From positions 43,088,137 to 43,152,136 of the forward strand of contig NC_092042.1 of assembly GCF_003086295.3 (NCBI RefSeq): a stretch of DNA of 64,000 nucleotides. The letters run 5' to 3'. Below are positions 46,864 to 57,734 of the stretch, in pieces. A program made the position numbers and the translations under genes. Source of the DNA: Arachis hypogaea. Lineage: Eukaryota; Streptophyta; Magnoliopsida; Fabales; Fabaceae. How positions within the stretch are numbered: the first letter of the stretch is position 1; every line of letters starts with the position of its first letter. The notes under the pieces are model-generated. The model had not been told where the DNA came from and ran no database searches. It saw nothing but the letters and a program-made list of their open reading frames with translations.

Positions 46864-48255
46864 AACCACTACATTACCACCGCCCTATCTTCACCGAGCC
46901 ACTACCACCATCGCCGACCAGGACCGCCGCCCCCACCCTCGCCGAAACCTTCTTCCCTCTCTTCTTTTCCTTCTTCTCCCACACCCCACTTGCCTTCTCC
47001 CTCCACTGCCGCTCCCCTTCACCGAGCCACAAAGACCGTCGTCGCGCCTCCGCCGACCACCAACACCACCCCTAACCCCTCACCCCTTCTTCTCTCCTTC
47101 CCCTCCATCACCCTAACCTGACCACCGAACCGCCCTGCTCCACCGCCGAACTGCCGCCGTGCCGCCCCCCAGCGTCGCCGCATCACCACCACCATCTCTC
47201 TGTTCCCTAATCCTTGTTCATATACACACCAGGTTCCCTGAACACCGTTTCCTCTGTCATAGTTAATAGGTTGCATATTTTTTTAGTTTTTGTTCAAATT
47301 AGGATAGTTAGAGATGCATGATTGTAGTGGATTTTAGGTGGTTAGGTAGCTAGGATGTGGTTAGTGGATTTAGGCTTGATAATTGCGCCGTTCTTGTTAC
47401 CTGTTTTATCTATTTCGCAATTTCTGAATTTGCTGTGATGATGATGCTCTTCATATGTTGTTCTTTCATGTTTGATGCTGCTGTTAAACTATTCTCTAAT
47501 GTTCTTGCTATTTGTTAATCTTTTTAGCACTATTTAATGACATATGAACTGATTTTCTTTCTGTTTATTACCGGGGAACATCCAATTTTAGATGAAATGC
47601 TGCCCAATTTTTTTTCAGCAAATTGTTTCACTCAACTTCATTCATGTATTGGTTTTGGAAATTTAGAATTTTGCACTAATTGGCTATAACCAAACCAATT
47701 CATGAATGCATGGGCTAACATTCTTATTTCTTTCTGGTTCCCTAGTTAGTAAATTGCATTATTGATGATTTCATTTTAATTTTGCAATTCTTTTATCTAT
47801 CTGAATTATCATCAATAAACTGAAATCTTTGCTTGAATATGAGTTGATTGTTCTTTAAATTTGTGAATTTATTGTTAACTAGGAAACCATTATCATGCCA
47901 TTTACTTTAACTTTCTTTTTACTAACTAACTGCTTTAACTTTCTAACTTCCTTTTTAGCAACTAACCATTTTAACTTTCTGACTTCTCTTTTTACCTAAC
48001 TACTTTAATTTTCTGACTCAAGGCATGATTACTATTTTTCCTAATTCACTTGAATTCCACTTATAAATATATTTTGGATTGTGATTTTTATTTTCAGACT
48101 ATTAACTCGAATACAATCCAAACTGTTAATATATTTCACTCATTTCATTCTTCTACTGCTTTTTTGCCTTTGTGCTTATATTGATAAATCCTACTTGCCT
48201 ACTTGTTTTCCTGCCTTCGTTCTTCAATTATATCCTGCTACTTCTGCTTTTCAGG
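46864..48255 (+). other. B1 ORF3 leader with probable intron
   Basis: 46864-47230 is GC-rich (Pro/Thr-like codons, no convincing ORF). 47270-48240 is AT-rich and ends TTCTGCTTTTCAG at 48254, one base before the ORF3 ATG. A splice donor may lie near 47230 (CACCAGGTTCCC). Confidence 0.5.
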
Positions 48256-49333
48256 ATGTCTGATCCTAAAGGTAAAGGAAAAGGCAAGGCTACTACAGGC
48301 AAACAAAAAAGAGGCGAATCCTCCAGCACTATTTTAGATATCCTCCAAGACGATTCCTGGCGGGAAAATCATTTTACTCCGCAAGAAAAGGCCGGTCAAC
48401 TGGTGACTGCTACAGACCCTGTTAAGTTTGCCAACAGATACTGTGAGCTCAAGTATCCAGTATTTGCGACTTCCAGGAACCTGTATCTAGAATGGACTCT
48501 TAAAATTCCAAAAGAACTCGCCCAGTACACCTCCGAACAGATAAAACAGAGAGGCTGGTTCTTCTTGGAAAGAAACTTGACTGAAGTTAATGCTTCATGG
48601 GTCAGAGAATTTTACTGCAACTATTTCAACACTTCCCTGGATGCAGTGCACCTCAGAGGGAAGCAGATCTTGATCACTGAGGAAGCTATTGAGGACATCA
48701 TCCAGCTTCTACCTAAGTCAGATCAGCCTAACGGTTACCAAAAGGCTAAAGAGGATATGAGATTTATGCGATTTGACTGGAACGCAATCAAGCAGAGAAT
48801 AGCCCTTGATCCTGCTGCCCCATGGGTGCCTAAAGGAATCAAGCTGATATATTTGAATGATGAGGCTCGGCTTTGGCAGCAGATTCTGAGTAATTACATT
48901 ATGCCGAGCACTCATGAGACAGAGGTGTCCGCTACTATGATCACCCTCATCTGGTGTGTGATGGAGGGTGAGGACCTATATCTTCCACGTTTCATCAGGT
49001 TTTATATGGAGGGTCCATGTCAGAGGCACTCTCCCTTTCCCTTATCTGATCACTCAGCTAGGCCGCCGAGCTGACATGCCCTGGGAGCTTGCTGATGAGA
49101 AGCCAACTGCTGTAGACTGCAAGAAAGTTATCCCTCACAGTAGGAAGTTCCTAGCCTTGGGTTACAGGTCGCCTTTCCTCACTGCCTTCACTGAAGCAGC
49201 CACATCTTCCGCTGCCCTTTCAGCATCTACTGCCCCAGCTACCACCACTGCACCATCACCTGCTCATGAGCCCGTCTACCACCTTGTGCACCGCCTATTC
49301 GAGCGACTGGACCAGATGGAACACCGCAACTAG
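48256..49333 (+). pseudogene. B1 ORF3: plant-transposon-protein-like
   Basis: MSDPKGKGKGKATTGKQKR gives a basic N-terminus. Then RGWFFLERNLTEV, SWVREFYCNYF, WQQILSNYIMPSTHETE and MITLIWCVMEGE follow. A frameshift near 49025 moves the frame, which goes on to a Ser/Ala/Thr-rich linker and HRLFERLDQMEHRN. TAG is at 49331, and further stops lie in the acidic, Glu/Pro-rich tail to about 49655. Order and motifs agree with E ORF3 and less closely with A4 ORF3. Confidence 0.65.
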
Positions 49334-49657
49334 CGGCGATATGAGCGGTCTGAGCGTTGCAGCAAGTGCTGCTATGAGCATTTGAAGTTGATGATCCGGT
49401 CCGGCCACACTGACATCCCCTCCGAGCCTGACACACCATCTGAGCTATCTGAGGAGGAGGCAGATGAATAGGAAGAGGATGCACGAGTAGAGGCTGAGCA
49501 GGTAGAGCCCCAGCATGAGGAGCCTCAGCAAACACAGCCAGTGGACCCACAGGCACCTATACAGGCAGAGCCTCAGACACTTTCACTACCAGAGCCTATA
49601 CAGACAGCACCAGCACACCCTTCCGGAGATGACACTTCTTCACGTCCAGCTTGCTAG

Positions 49658-49698
49658 AGCATCGCGGACGATGCTATAATTTAAGTGTGGGGAGGTCG
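49658..49698 (+). promoter_or_regulatory. B1 internal hairpin (CGGA loop) and PPT-like box
   Basis: AGCATCG-CGGA-CGATGCT, a perfect 7-bp stem, then ATAATTTAAGTGTGGGGAGGTCG. Confidence 0.6.
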
Positions 49699-51351
49699 CC
49701 ATCTCTGGCGAATCTTTTTGGTGAACCACTACAGACTCTTCTATCTTATTTTGTTTATTTTTCTGTACTTTATTTTATTTTATCTTTACTTTATCTTATC
49801 TTATTTTGTCTTTAAGTACTTGCACATTTTTCTTTTGCTTTTGCTGTATTTTTATTTTATTTTTGCATTTTGCACTTTGGGCTGTATATATCTTAGATAT
49901 TTAGCTTAATTTGTACTTTTAGCTTATTAGTTATAGAATATGTGGATTAATTAGTATAGTTTACCTTTTTAGCATATGATAAGTTGGTTTAATTGAAAAT
50001 AAAAAGAGTAAACTAAAAACTTTAGTGTAACAGAATCAAAACAATCCACACACCTTGTATATATATAGCAACAAATGTGAGTTAGTTAACAACATTTCTT
50101 CAAGGAAGAACACTAAGATTTTAAGAGCCACCTTAAGATTCACATTGAGTTGAATAAAAACTCTTGATTTCTGCTTGCATGACATACATAACTGATATAT
50201 GATTTCTGAGGCAAAGAACACACAACCTGTGAGTTTTGAGCTTAATTGTATGGTTACATCCAACCATAAATTTCATTCCTGTGTGTTTCGCACTTCTTTT
50301 CTATGCTTGTAATCTTTACTTTGTTCCAATCTATATGTCCAATATAGAATGTAGATACATACCCACATATGATTAAGGCCATTATTTAAATTTTCCCTCA
50401 CTTATCCCAAGTAAGCCTACCTCCAATATCACCCTTGTTAGCCCCCTTGAGCCCTTTTAATCCCCTTCTGTTCTGTAACTATATCACTATCCTTAAGTAA
50501 AAAAACAAATTAAAAATCCCAAGTTGAATCCTTGGTTAGCTTAAGATAGGAGATTGTGTATCCACTAAGTGTGGGGAAACATGGGAACATGGGTTGATAG
50601 GAAAGAATCAAAATTAATAAGAATAATCAGAAACTTGGGAACATGCTCATGTGAAACCAAATTAAACTAAAACACCATGTGCGTTGATATATGTTTATTT
50701 TTTAAAAAAAGTCATTTTAGTTAAATAAATAGATAAGGGGACAAAATTACCCCAATAATAAATTTAGTAGAAATCAATGCACATGGAAATAAAAATCAAA
50801 ATAAAATTGGTACATGAGTATGTGACACAAAATGGGAAAAATTATGGGAAGACCAGGATAATTTTGAATTTTTATAAAGTATGTATATGTTAGGTGAGAT
50901 CTTAGACTAATCAAGGATTCAATTTATAGCTCACTTAGCCGTATACACCCTTACCTTTACCTTGGCCCCATTACAACCTTGAATAAGACCTCATGATGTT
51001 TGTATGTATACATTATATATTTGTTGATTGGTTAGATGAAGAACAAGGTTTTAGAAAGCATGAATAGAAAAGAATAGAGTGATTAACCCCAAACACTGAG
51101 TGACTAGAGAGTAAACACAAATCCAGTGAGGGTTCAATGGCTCATTCCCATATATCCATATTTAAATTGTTAATTGTCTTGCAAGATTGTGAATTATTTT
51201 TAAACCCAACTCAATTGTGAACATGTTTTAATATGGTCTGGCCTTAAGTGTACATATATGATTCCTTGAAGATATGAAGCAAATTAACCACATGTAAGCT
51301 CTATATATATAGGTGGATAATAACTAGAATTGCATGATTCATATAGGTAGC
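49699..51351 (+). other. B1 3' noncoding region
   Basis: No ORF. It shares blocks with D and E ('gaacacacaacctgtgag' at 50215, then 'ggttacatccaacc', a small hairpin). It is cut at 51351 by A4 (TSD GTAGC) and resumes at 61420. Confidence 0.5.
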
Positions 51352-51742
51352 TGATGAGCGGATAATTTGTACGCTTTTTGGCATTGTTTTTAGTATGATC
51401 TAGTTAGTTTTTAGTATATTTTTATTAGTTTTTAGTTAAAATTTACTTTTCTGGACTTTACTATGAGTTTGTGTGTTTTTCTGTGATTTCAGGTATTTTC
51501 TGGCTGAAATTGAGGGACCTGAGCAAAAATCTGATTCAGAGACTAAAAAGGACTGCAGATGCTGTTGGATTCTGACCTCCCTGCACTCAAAGTGGATTTT
51601 CTGGAGCTACAGAAGCCCAATTGGCGCGCTCTCAACGGCGTTGGAAAGTAGACATCCTGGGCTTTCCAGAAATATATGATAGTCCATACTTTGCCCAAGA
51701 TTTCATGGCCCAAACCGGCGTTCAAAGTCACCCTCAGGAATT

Positions 51743-51812
51743 CTAGCGCTAAACGCCGGAACTGGCACAAGGATGGGAGTTAAACGCCCAAACTGGCACC
51801 AAAGCTGGCGTT
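51743..51812 (+). repeat. GGCGTTTAACGCC-type palindromes in A4 U3
   Basis: GCGCTAAACGCC, GGGAGTTAAACGCCC and GGCGTTTAACTCC in about 70 bp, about 130 bp before the TATA box. The counterpart in the 3' LTR is 60170-60243. Confidence 0.7.
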
Positions 51813-51937
51813 TAACTCCAAGAAGAGTCTCTACACGAAAATGCTTCAATGCTCAGCCCAAGCACACACCAAGTGGGCCCGGAAGTGGATTTTTATATCA
51901 TTTACTCATCTCTGTAAACCCTAGGCTACTAGTTCTC

Positions 51938-51945
51938 TATATATA
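51938..51945 (+). promoter_or_regulatory. A4 LTR TATA box
   Basis: TCTATATATAGG, conserved in the 3' LTR near 60363. Confidence 0.6.
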
Positions 51946-52829
51946 GGATCTTTTACTATTGTATTATCATCTTTGGACATCTAGTTCTTAGATCAGATCT
52001 TGGTTCTTCTGGTTCCCTCTCTGGGGCCGAAACCAATGATCACTCTTGTTCTTATGTATTTTCAACGGTGGAGTTTCTACACACCATAGATTAAGGTGTG
52101 GAGCTCTGCTGTACCTCGAGTATTAATGCAATTACTATTGTTCTTCTATTCAATTCCGCTTGTTCTTGTTCTAAGATATCACTTGTTCTTCAACTTGATG
52201 AATGTGATGATCCGTGACACTCATCATCATTCTCACCTATGAACGTGTGACTGACAACCACCTCCGTTCTACCTTAGACTGGGTGAATATCTCTTGGATT
52301 CTTTAACCGGAATCTTCGTGGTATAGGCTAGAATTGATGGCGGCATTCAAGAGAATCCGGAAGGTCTAACCTTGTCTGTGGTATTCTGAGTAGGATTCAA
52401 TGATTGGATGACTGTGACATGCTTCAAACTCCTGAAGGCGGGGCGTTAGTGACAGACGCAAAAGAATCACTGGATTCTATTCCGGCCTGATCGAGAACCG
52501 ACAGATGGATAGCCGTGCCGTGACAGGGTGCGCTGAACATTTCCACTGAGAGGATGGGAGGTAGCCACTGACAACGGTAAAACCCTTGCTTAAGGTTGCC
52601 ATGGAAAGGAGTAGGAAGAATTGGATGAAGACAGTAGGAAAGCAAAGAGACGGAAGGGACAAGCATCTTCATACGCTTATCTGAAATTCCTACCAATGAA
52701 TTACATAAGTATCTCTATCTTTATCTTTATGTTATATGCGTTTATCACCATGCCCATTTGAGTTTGCCTGACTAAGATTTACAAGGTGACCATAACTTGC
52801 TTCATACCAACAATCTCTGTGGGATCGAC

Positions 52830-52845
52830 CCTTACTCGCGTAAGG
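52830..52845 (+). other. U5 hairpin in A4 5' LTR
   Basis: CCTTACTCGCGTAAGG, identical to 899-914. Confidence 0.6.
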
Positions 52846-52995
52846 TTTATTACTTGGACGACCCAGTACACTTGCTGGTTAGTTGTGCGAAGTTGTGTTT
52901 ATGCCATGGTATTGAGCACCAAGTTTTTGGGGCCATTACTAGGGATTATTTGAGTTGTGAAAAGAATTGATCACAATTTCGCGCTATCAAGTTTT

Positions 52996-53013
52996 TGGCG
53001 CCGTTGTCGGGGA
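52996..53013 (+). promoter_or_regulatory. A4 PBS (tRNA-Asp)
   Basis: TGGCGCCGTTGTCGGGGA, one mismatch, 6 nt after the LTR end. Confidence 0.9.
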
Positions 53014-54518
53014 TTGTTGAGTTTGGACAACTGACGGTTCATCTTGTTGCTTAGATTAGGTATTTTTTTTCTTCAGAATTCTTAAGAATGAATTCTAGTG
53101 TTTCAAGGTGATGTTCTTGTCATCACCAAAGCTGATTGATCTTCATCAATTTAGCTCTTGAATGCAATGTCCTGCTGAAGCTTGGCTAGCCATGTCTAAT
53201 TTCTTTAGACTAAAGCTTTAGACTAACATTGCATGATTCCTGGAATTCTCATTAAGAATTTTGATACCTTTATTTTTTCTTTTCCACTTAATTTTTGAAA
53301 AAAAAAACACACAAAAATTTACAAAATTTTAAAAACCAAAAACATTTTTCCTATTGAGACTCTATTCTCATTTTAAGTTTGGTGTCAATTGCATGCATTC
53401 ATTCATGTGTCTTAGGGATCTTCAAGTTGTTCTTGATGATTTCTTACTCTGATCTTTGAATTCTTTTGACTTGAGTGTTTAGGTGTCTCATATGCATTCT
53501 CATTAGTGTCAATAGTATACAAACTGCTAGGTTTGGTGTCTTGCATGCATTGTTATTTGATTTTAGTTGTATTTTGATTATTCCTTATTATTAAAAATCC
53601 AAAAATATTTTTAATTTGTGTCTTTTCAAGTCAATAATACAGAGAATTGAAGATTCAGAACATACTGCAGAGGAATTGCACAGAAAAAGCTGGGCGTTCA
53701 AAACGCCCAGTGAAGAAGGACAGACTGGCGTTTAAACGCCAGCCAGGGTACCTGGTTGGGCGTTTAACGCCCAAAAGGGTATAGTTTTGGGCGTTAAACG
53801 CCAGAATGTGCACCATTCTGGGCGTTTAACGCCAGGATGGAACAAGAGGGAAGATTTTGTTTTCAAATCAATTTTTTTTCAAGTTTTCAAAATCTTTTCA
53901 AAATCAAATCTTTTTCAAATCATATCTTTTCAATCAAATCTTTTTCAAAATCAATTTCTTTCTACTTTCAAAAATACTTGCTATCAATTAATGATTTGAT
54001 TCAACATTTCAAGTATGTTGCCTTTTCTGTTGAGAAAGGTTTAATGTTTGAATCATATCTTTTCTTGATAGCCAAGTCATTAATTTTCAAAATCAAATCT
54101 TCTTAAAATGTTTTTCAAATCATATCTTCTCAATCACATCTTCTTAAAACCAATCATATCTTCTTAACCACATCTTTTTCAAAATAACTTTCAATCAAAT
54201 CTTTTTGATTTCTAATTTTAAAATCTTTTTCAAAAATCACTTTACCTCTTTCCCACTCTTGGTTTTCGAAAATTAATTAGTGTTTTTCAAAATGTTTTCA
54301 AAATTTCTTACTTAATTTTCGAAAATCACTTCCCTTCTTCTCACATCCTTCTATTTATGGACTAACACTATCCCTTAATGCAAAATTCGAACTCCATCTT
54401 CTTTGATAAGTTTGAGTTTTCTACTTCTGCCTTTCATTTTTCTTTTCCTCTGACACCTCAAGGAATCTCTATGCTGTGACATAGAGGATTCCACATTTCT
54501 TGTTCTCTTCTCTTTCTT
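53014..54518 (+). other. A4 untranslated leader
   Basis: No ORF. 'ttttaagtttggtgtc' is near 53368 and a related box near 53530. GGCGTTTAAACGCC palindromes lie at 53688-53835, and imperfect 'tcaaatcatatcttttcaa' units at 53870-54235. Confidence 0.65.
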
Positions 54519-56665
54519 ATGAGCAGGAGCAAAGAGAAAAGCATTCTTGTTGAGGCTGATCCTGAACCTGAAAGGACCTTGAAGCGAAAGCTAAGAGAAG
54601 CTAAGGCACAACTCTCTGTAGAGGACCTAACCGAATTCTTCAAGGAAGAAGAACTCATGGCAGCCGAAAACAACAACAATGCCAACAATGCAAGGAAGGT
54701 GCTGGGTGACTTTACTGCACCTACTCCCGACTTCTATGGGAGAAGCATCTCTATCCCTGCCATTGGAGCAAACAACTTTGAGCTTAAGCCTTAATTAGTT
54801 TCTCTAATGCAACAGAATTGCAAGTTCCATGGACTTCCATTGGAAGATCCTCATCAGTTTTTAGCTGAGTTCTTGCAAATCTGTGACACTGTCAAGACTA
54901 ATGGGGTTGACCCTGAGGTCTACAGACTTATGCTATTCCCTTTTGCTGTAAGAGACAGAGCTAGGACATGGTTGGACTCACAACCTAAAGAAAGCCTGGA
55001 CTCTTGGAAAAGCTAGTCAATGCCTTCTTCGCAAAGTTCTTTCCACCTCAAAAATTGAGTAAGCTTAGAGTGGAAGTCCAAACCTTCAGACAGAAGGAAG
55101 GAGAATCCCTCTATGAAGCTTGGGAAAGATACAAACAATTAATCAGAAAGTGTCCTTCTGATATGCTTTCTGAATGGAGCATCATAGGTATTTTCTATGA
55201 TGGTCTGTCTAAACTGTCCAAGATATCTTTGGATAGCTCTGCTGGAGGCTCTCTTCATCTGAAGAAGACGCCTACAGAAGCTCAAGAACTGATTGAAATG
55301 GTTTCAAATAACCAATTCATGTACACTTCTGAAAGAAATCCTGTGAACAATGGGACTAGTCAGAAGAAAGGAGTTCTTGAGATTGACACTCTGAATGCCA
55401 TATTGGCTCAGAACAAAATATTGACTCAACAAGTCAATATGATTTCTCAAAGTCTGTCTGGAATGCAAAATGCACCAAGCAGTACTAAGGAAGTTTCATC
55501 TGAGGAAGAAGCTTATGATCCTGAGAACCCTTCAATGGAAGAGGTGAATTACATGGGAGAACCCTATGGAAACACCTATAATCCTTCATGGAGAAATCAT
55601 CCAAATTTCTCATGGAAGGATCAACAGAGACCTCAACAAGGTTTCAATAATAATAATGGTGGAAGAAACAGGTTTAGCAATAGCAAGCCTTTTCCATCAT
55701 CTTCTCAGCAACAGACAGAGAGTTCTAAGCAGAATACCTCTGACTTAGCAACCATGGTCTCTGATATAATCAAAACCACTCAAAGTTTCATGACTGAAAC
55801 AAGGTCCTCCATTAGAAATTTGGAGGCACAAGTGGGTCAGCTGAGCAAGAAAATTACTGAACTCCCTCCTAGTACTCTCCCAAGCAATACAGAAGAAAAT
55901 CCAAAAGGAGAGTGCAAAGCCATCAACATGGCCGAATTTTGGGAGGAAGGAGAGGCAGTGAACGCCACTGAGGAAGACCTCAATGGACGTCCACTGGCCT
56001 CCAATGAGTTCCCCAATGAGGAACCATGGGAATCTGAGGCTCAAAATGAGACCATAGAGATTCCATTGAACTTACTTCTGCCATTCATGAGCTCTGATGA
56101 GTATTCTTCCTCTGAAGAGGATGAGTATGTCACTGAAGAGCAAGTTGCTAAATACCTTGGAGCAATCATGAAGCTGAATGACAAGTTATTTGGAAATGAG
56201 ACTTGGGAGGATGAACCCCCTTTGCTCACCAAAGAACTGGATGACTTGTCTAGGCAGAAACTGCCTCAAAAGAGACAGGATCCTGGGAAGTTTTCAATAC
56301 CTTGTACCATAGGCACCATGACCTTCAAGAAGGCCTTGTGTGACTTAGGGTCAAGTGTAAACCTCATGCCTCTCTCTGTAATGGAGAAGTTAGGGATCTT
56401 TGAGGTGCAAGCTGCAAAAATCTCACTAGAGATGGCAGACAATTCAAGAAAACAAGCCTATAGACTTGTAGAGGATGTTCTGGTAAAAGTTGAAGACCAT
56501 TACATCCCTGCTGATTTCATAGTCCTAGAGACTGGGAAGTGCATGGATGAATCCATTATCCTTGGCAGACCCTTCCTAGCCACAGCAAGGGCTGTGATTG
56601 ATGTTGATAGAGAAGAGTTGATCATTCAAGTGAATGAAGAATCCCTTGTGTTTAAGGCTCAATGA
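54519..56665 (+). pseudogene. gag: A4 gag-protease, interrupted
   Basis: Starts MSRSKEKSILVEADPEP. TAA at 54792-54794 lies at the same codon as in A1 and is followed by an in-phase reopening at 54807. A 1-nt loss near 55006 (GGAAAA where A1 has GGGAAAA) shifts the frame. From 55004 it is open for 553 codons: the rest of the gag domain (ESLYEAWERYKQLIRKCP), Asn/Gln-rich and acidic linkers, and aspartic protease (CDLGSSVNLMPLS, active Asp at about 56342; IILGRPFLATARA). The protease is complete here, unlike in A1. The frame ends TGA at 56663. Confidence 0.88.
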
Positions 56666-56743
56666 TATCCCTCTGTCATCATGGAGAGGAAGCATGAAGA
56701 GCTTCTCTCAAAACAGAGCCAAACAGAGCCCCCACTGTCAAAC

Positions 56744-56826
56744 TCTAAGTTTGGTGTTGGGAGGCCACAACCAAACTCTAAGTTTGGTGTTGAACCCCCA
56801 CATTCAAACTCTAAGTTTGGTGTTGG
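56744..56826 (+). repeat. Three PPT-like boxes after A4 gag-protease
   Basis: Three copies of CTCTAAGTTTGGTGTTG at about 33-bp spacing, as in A1. Confidence 0.75.
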
Positions 56827-56905
56827 GAGGTTCCAACATTGCTCTGAGCATTTTTGAGGCTCCATGAGAGTCCTCTGTCAAGCTAATGACATTAAAGAAG
56901 CGCTT

Positions 56906-56923
56906 GTTGGGAGGCAACCCAAT
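56906..56923 (+). other. Post-gag hairpin in A4
   Basis: TTGGG-AGGCAA-CCCAA plus a closing G-T pair, in the context AAGCGCTTG. Confidence 0.55.
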
Positions 56924-57057
56924 GTTATATTTTATCTATTCTCCTTTGCTATTTTATGTTCTTTTGTAGGTTGATGATCATGAGAAGTCACAAAATCAAT
57001 GAAAAAGCAAAAACAGAATGAAAAAACAGAAAGAAAAATAGCACACCCTGGAGGAGA

Positions 57058-57237
57058 GCGCACTGGCGTTTAAACGCCAGTGAGGCTAGCTGTTGGGCGT
57101 TTAACACCCAGTCTGGCACCATTCTGGGCGTTTAACGCCAGAAAGGGGCACCAGACTGGCGTTAAACGCCAGAAAAGGGCAAGAAGCTGGCGTTAAACGC
57201 CAGAAATGGGCACCAGCCCGGCGTTTAACGCCAGAAA
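57058..57237 (+). repeat. Palindrome array before A4 ORF3
   Basis: At least seven GGCGTT(T)AACGCC-type palindromes in 180 bp, including GGCGTTTAAACGCC and GGCGTTAAACGCC, separated by 'agaaatgggcaccag'-like spacers of about 20 bp. Confidence 0.85.
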
Positions 57238-57660
57238 TGGCTAAAAACGCATTTTTTCATGCCATTTGGTGCAGAGATGACTTTTCCTTGACACCTCAGG
57301 ATCTGTGGACCCCACAGGATCCCCACCTACCCCACCACTCTCTCTCTTCTTCACCCATTCACCAATCACCTCAACACCTCTTCCCCAAAAACCCTTCACC
57401 TATCAAATTCCATCTTTCTCTTCACCACTCACATCCATCCTTCATAAAACCCCACCTACCTCACCATTCAAATTCAAACCACTTTCCCACCCAAACCCAC
57501 CCTCAAGTGACCGAACCCTACCCTTCCCCCTCTCCTATATAAACCCATCTTCACTCCTTCATTTTCACACAACCTAAACACCACTTCTCTCCCTTTTGGC
57601 CGAACACAAAGCCATTCCCTTCTTCCTCATTTCTTCTTCTTCTACTCTCTTCTTTCTTCT
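57238..57660 (+). other. A4 ORF3 leader
   Basis: C-rich, CT-rich DNA with no convincing gene. CTCCTATATAAACCC (TATA-like, near 57534) could be a promoter for ORF3. Confidence 0.4.
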
Positions 57661-57699
57661 TTTGCTCGAGGACGAGCAAACCTTTTAAGTTTGGTGTGG
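57661..57699 (+). promoter_or_regulatory. A4 internal AGGA hairpin and PPT-like box
   Basis: TTTGCTCG-AGGA-CGAGCAAA (57661-57680), a perfect 8-bp stem, then CCTTTTAAGTTTGGTGTGG. It lies 35 bp before the ORF3 ATG and copies the 59728-59765 module. Confidence 0.62.
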
Positions 57700-57734
57700 T
57701 AAAAGCATTGCTTTTTGTTTTTCCATAACCATTT

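Larger units (their letters stand above)
51352..52989 (+). repeat. A4 5' LTR
   Basis: 1,638 bp. U3 palindromes are at 51743-51812 and a TATATATA box at 51938-51945. The U5 hairpin is at 52830-52845 and a decayed PBS-like copy at 52921-52954. Relative to the 3' LTR it lacks one 12-13 bp 'agtatgttttt' unit near the start. Confidence 0.94.

Noticed and set aside
46785..47276. Pro/Ser-rich ORFs on both strands
   Set aside because: A GC-rich leader read in several frames. None is conserved in D or E.
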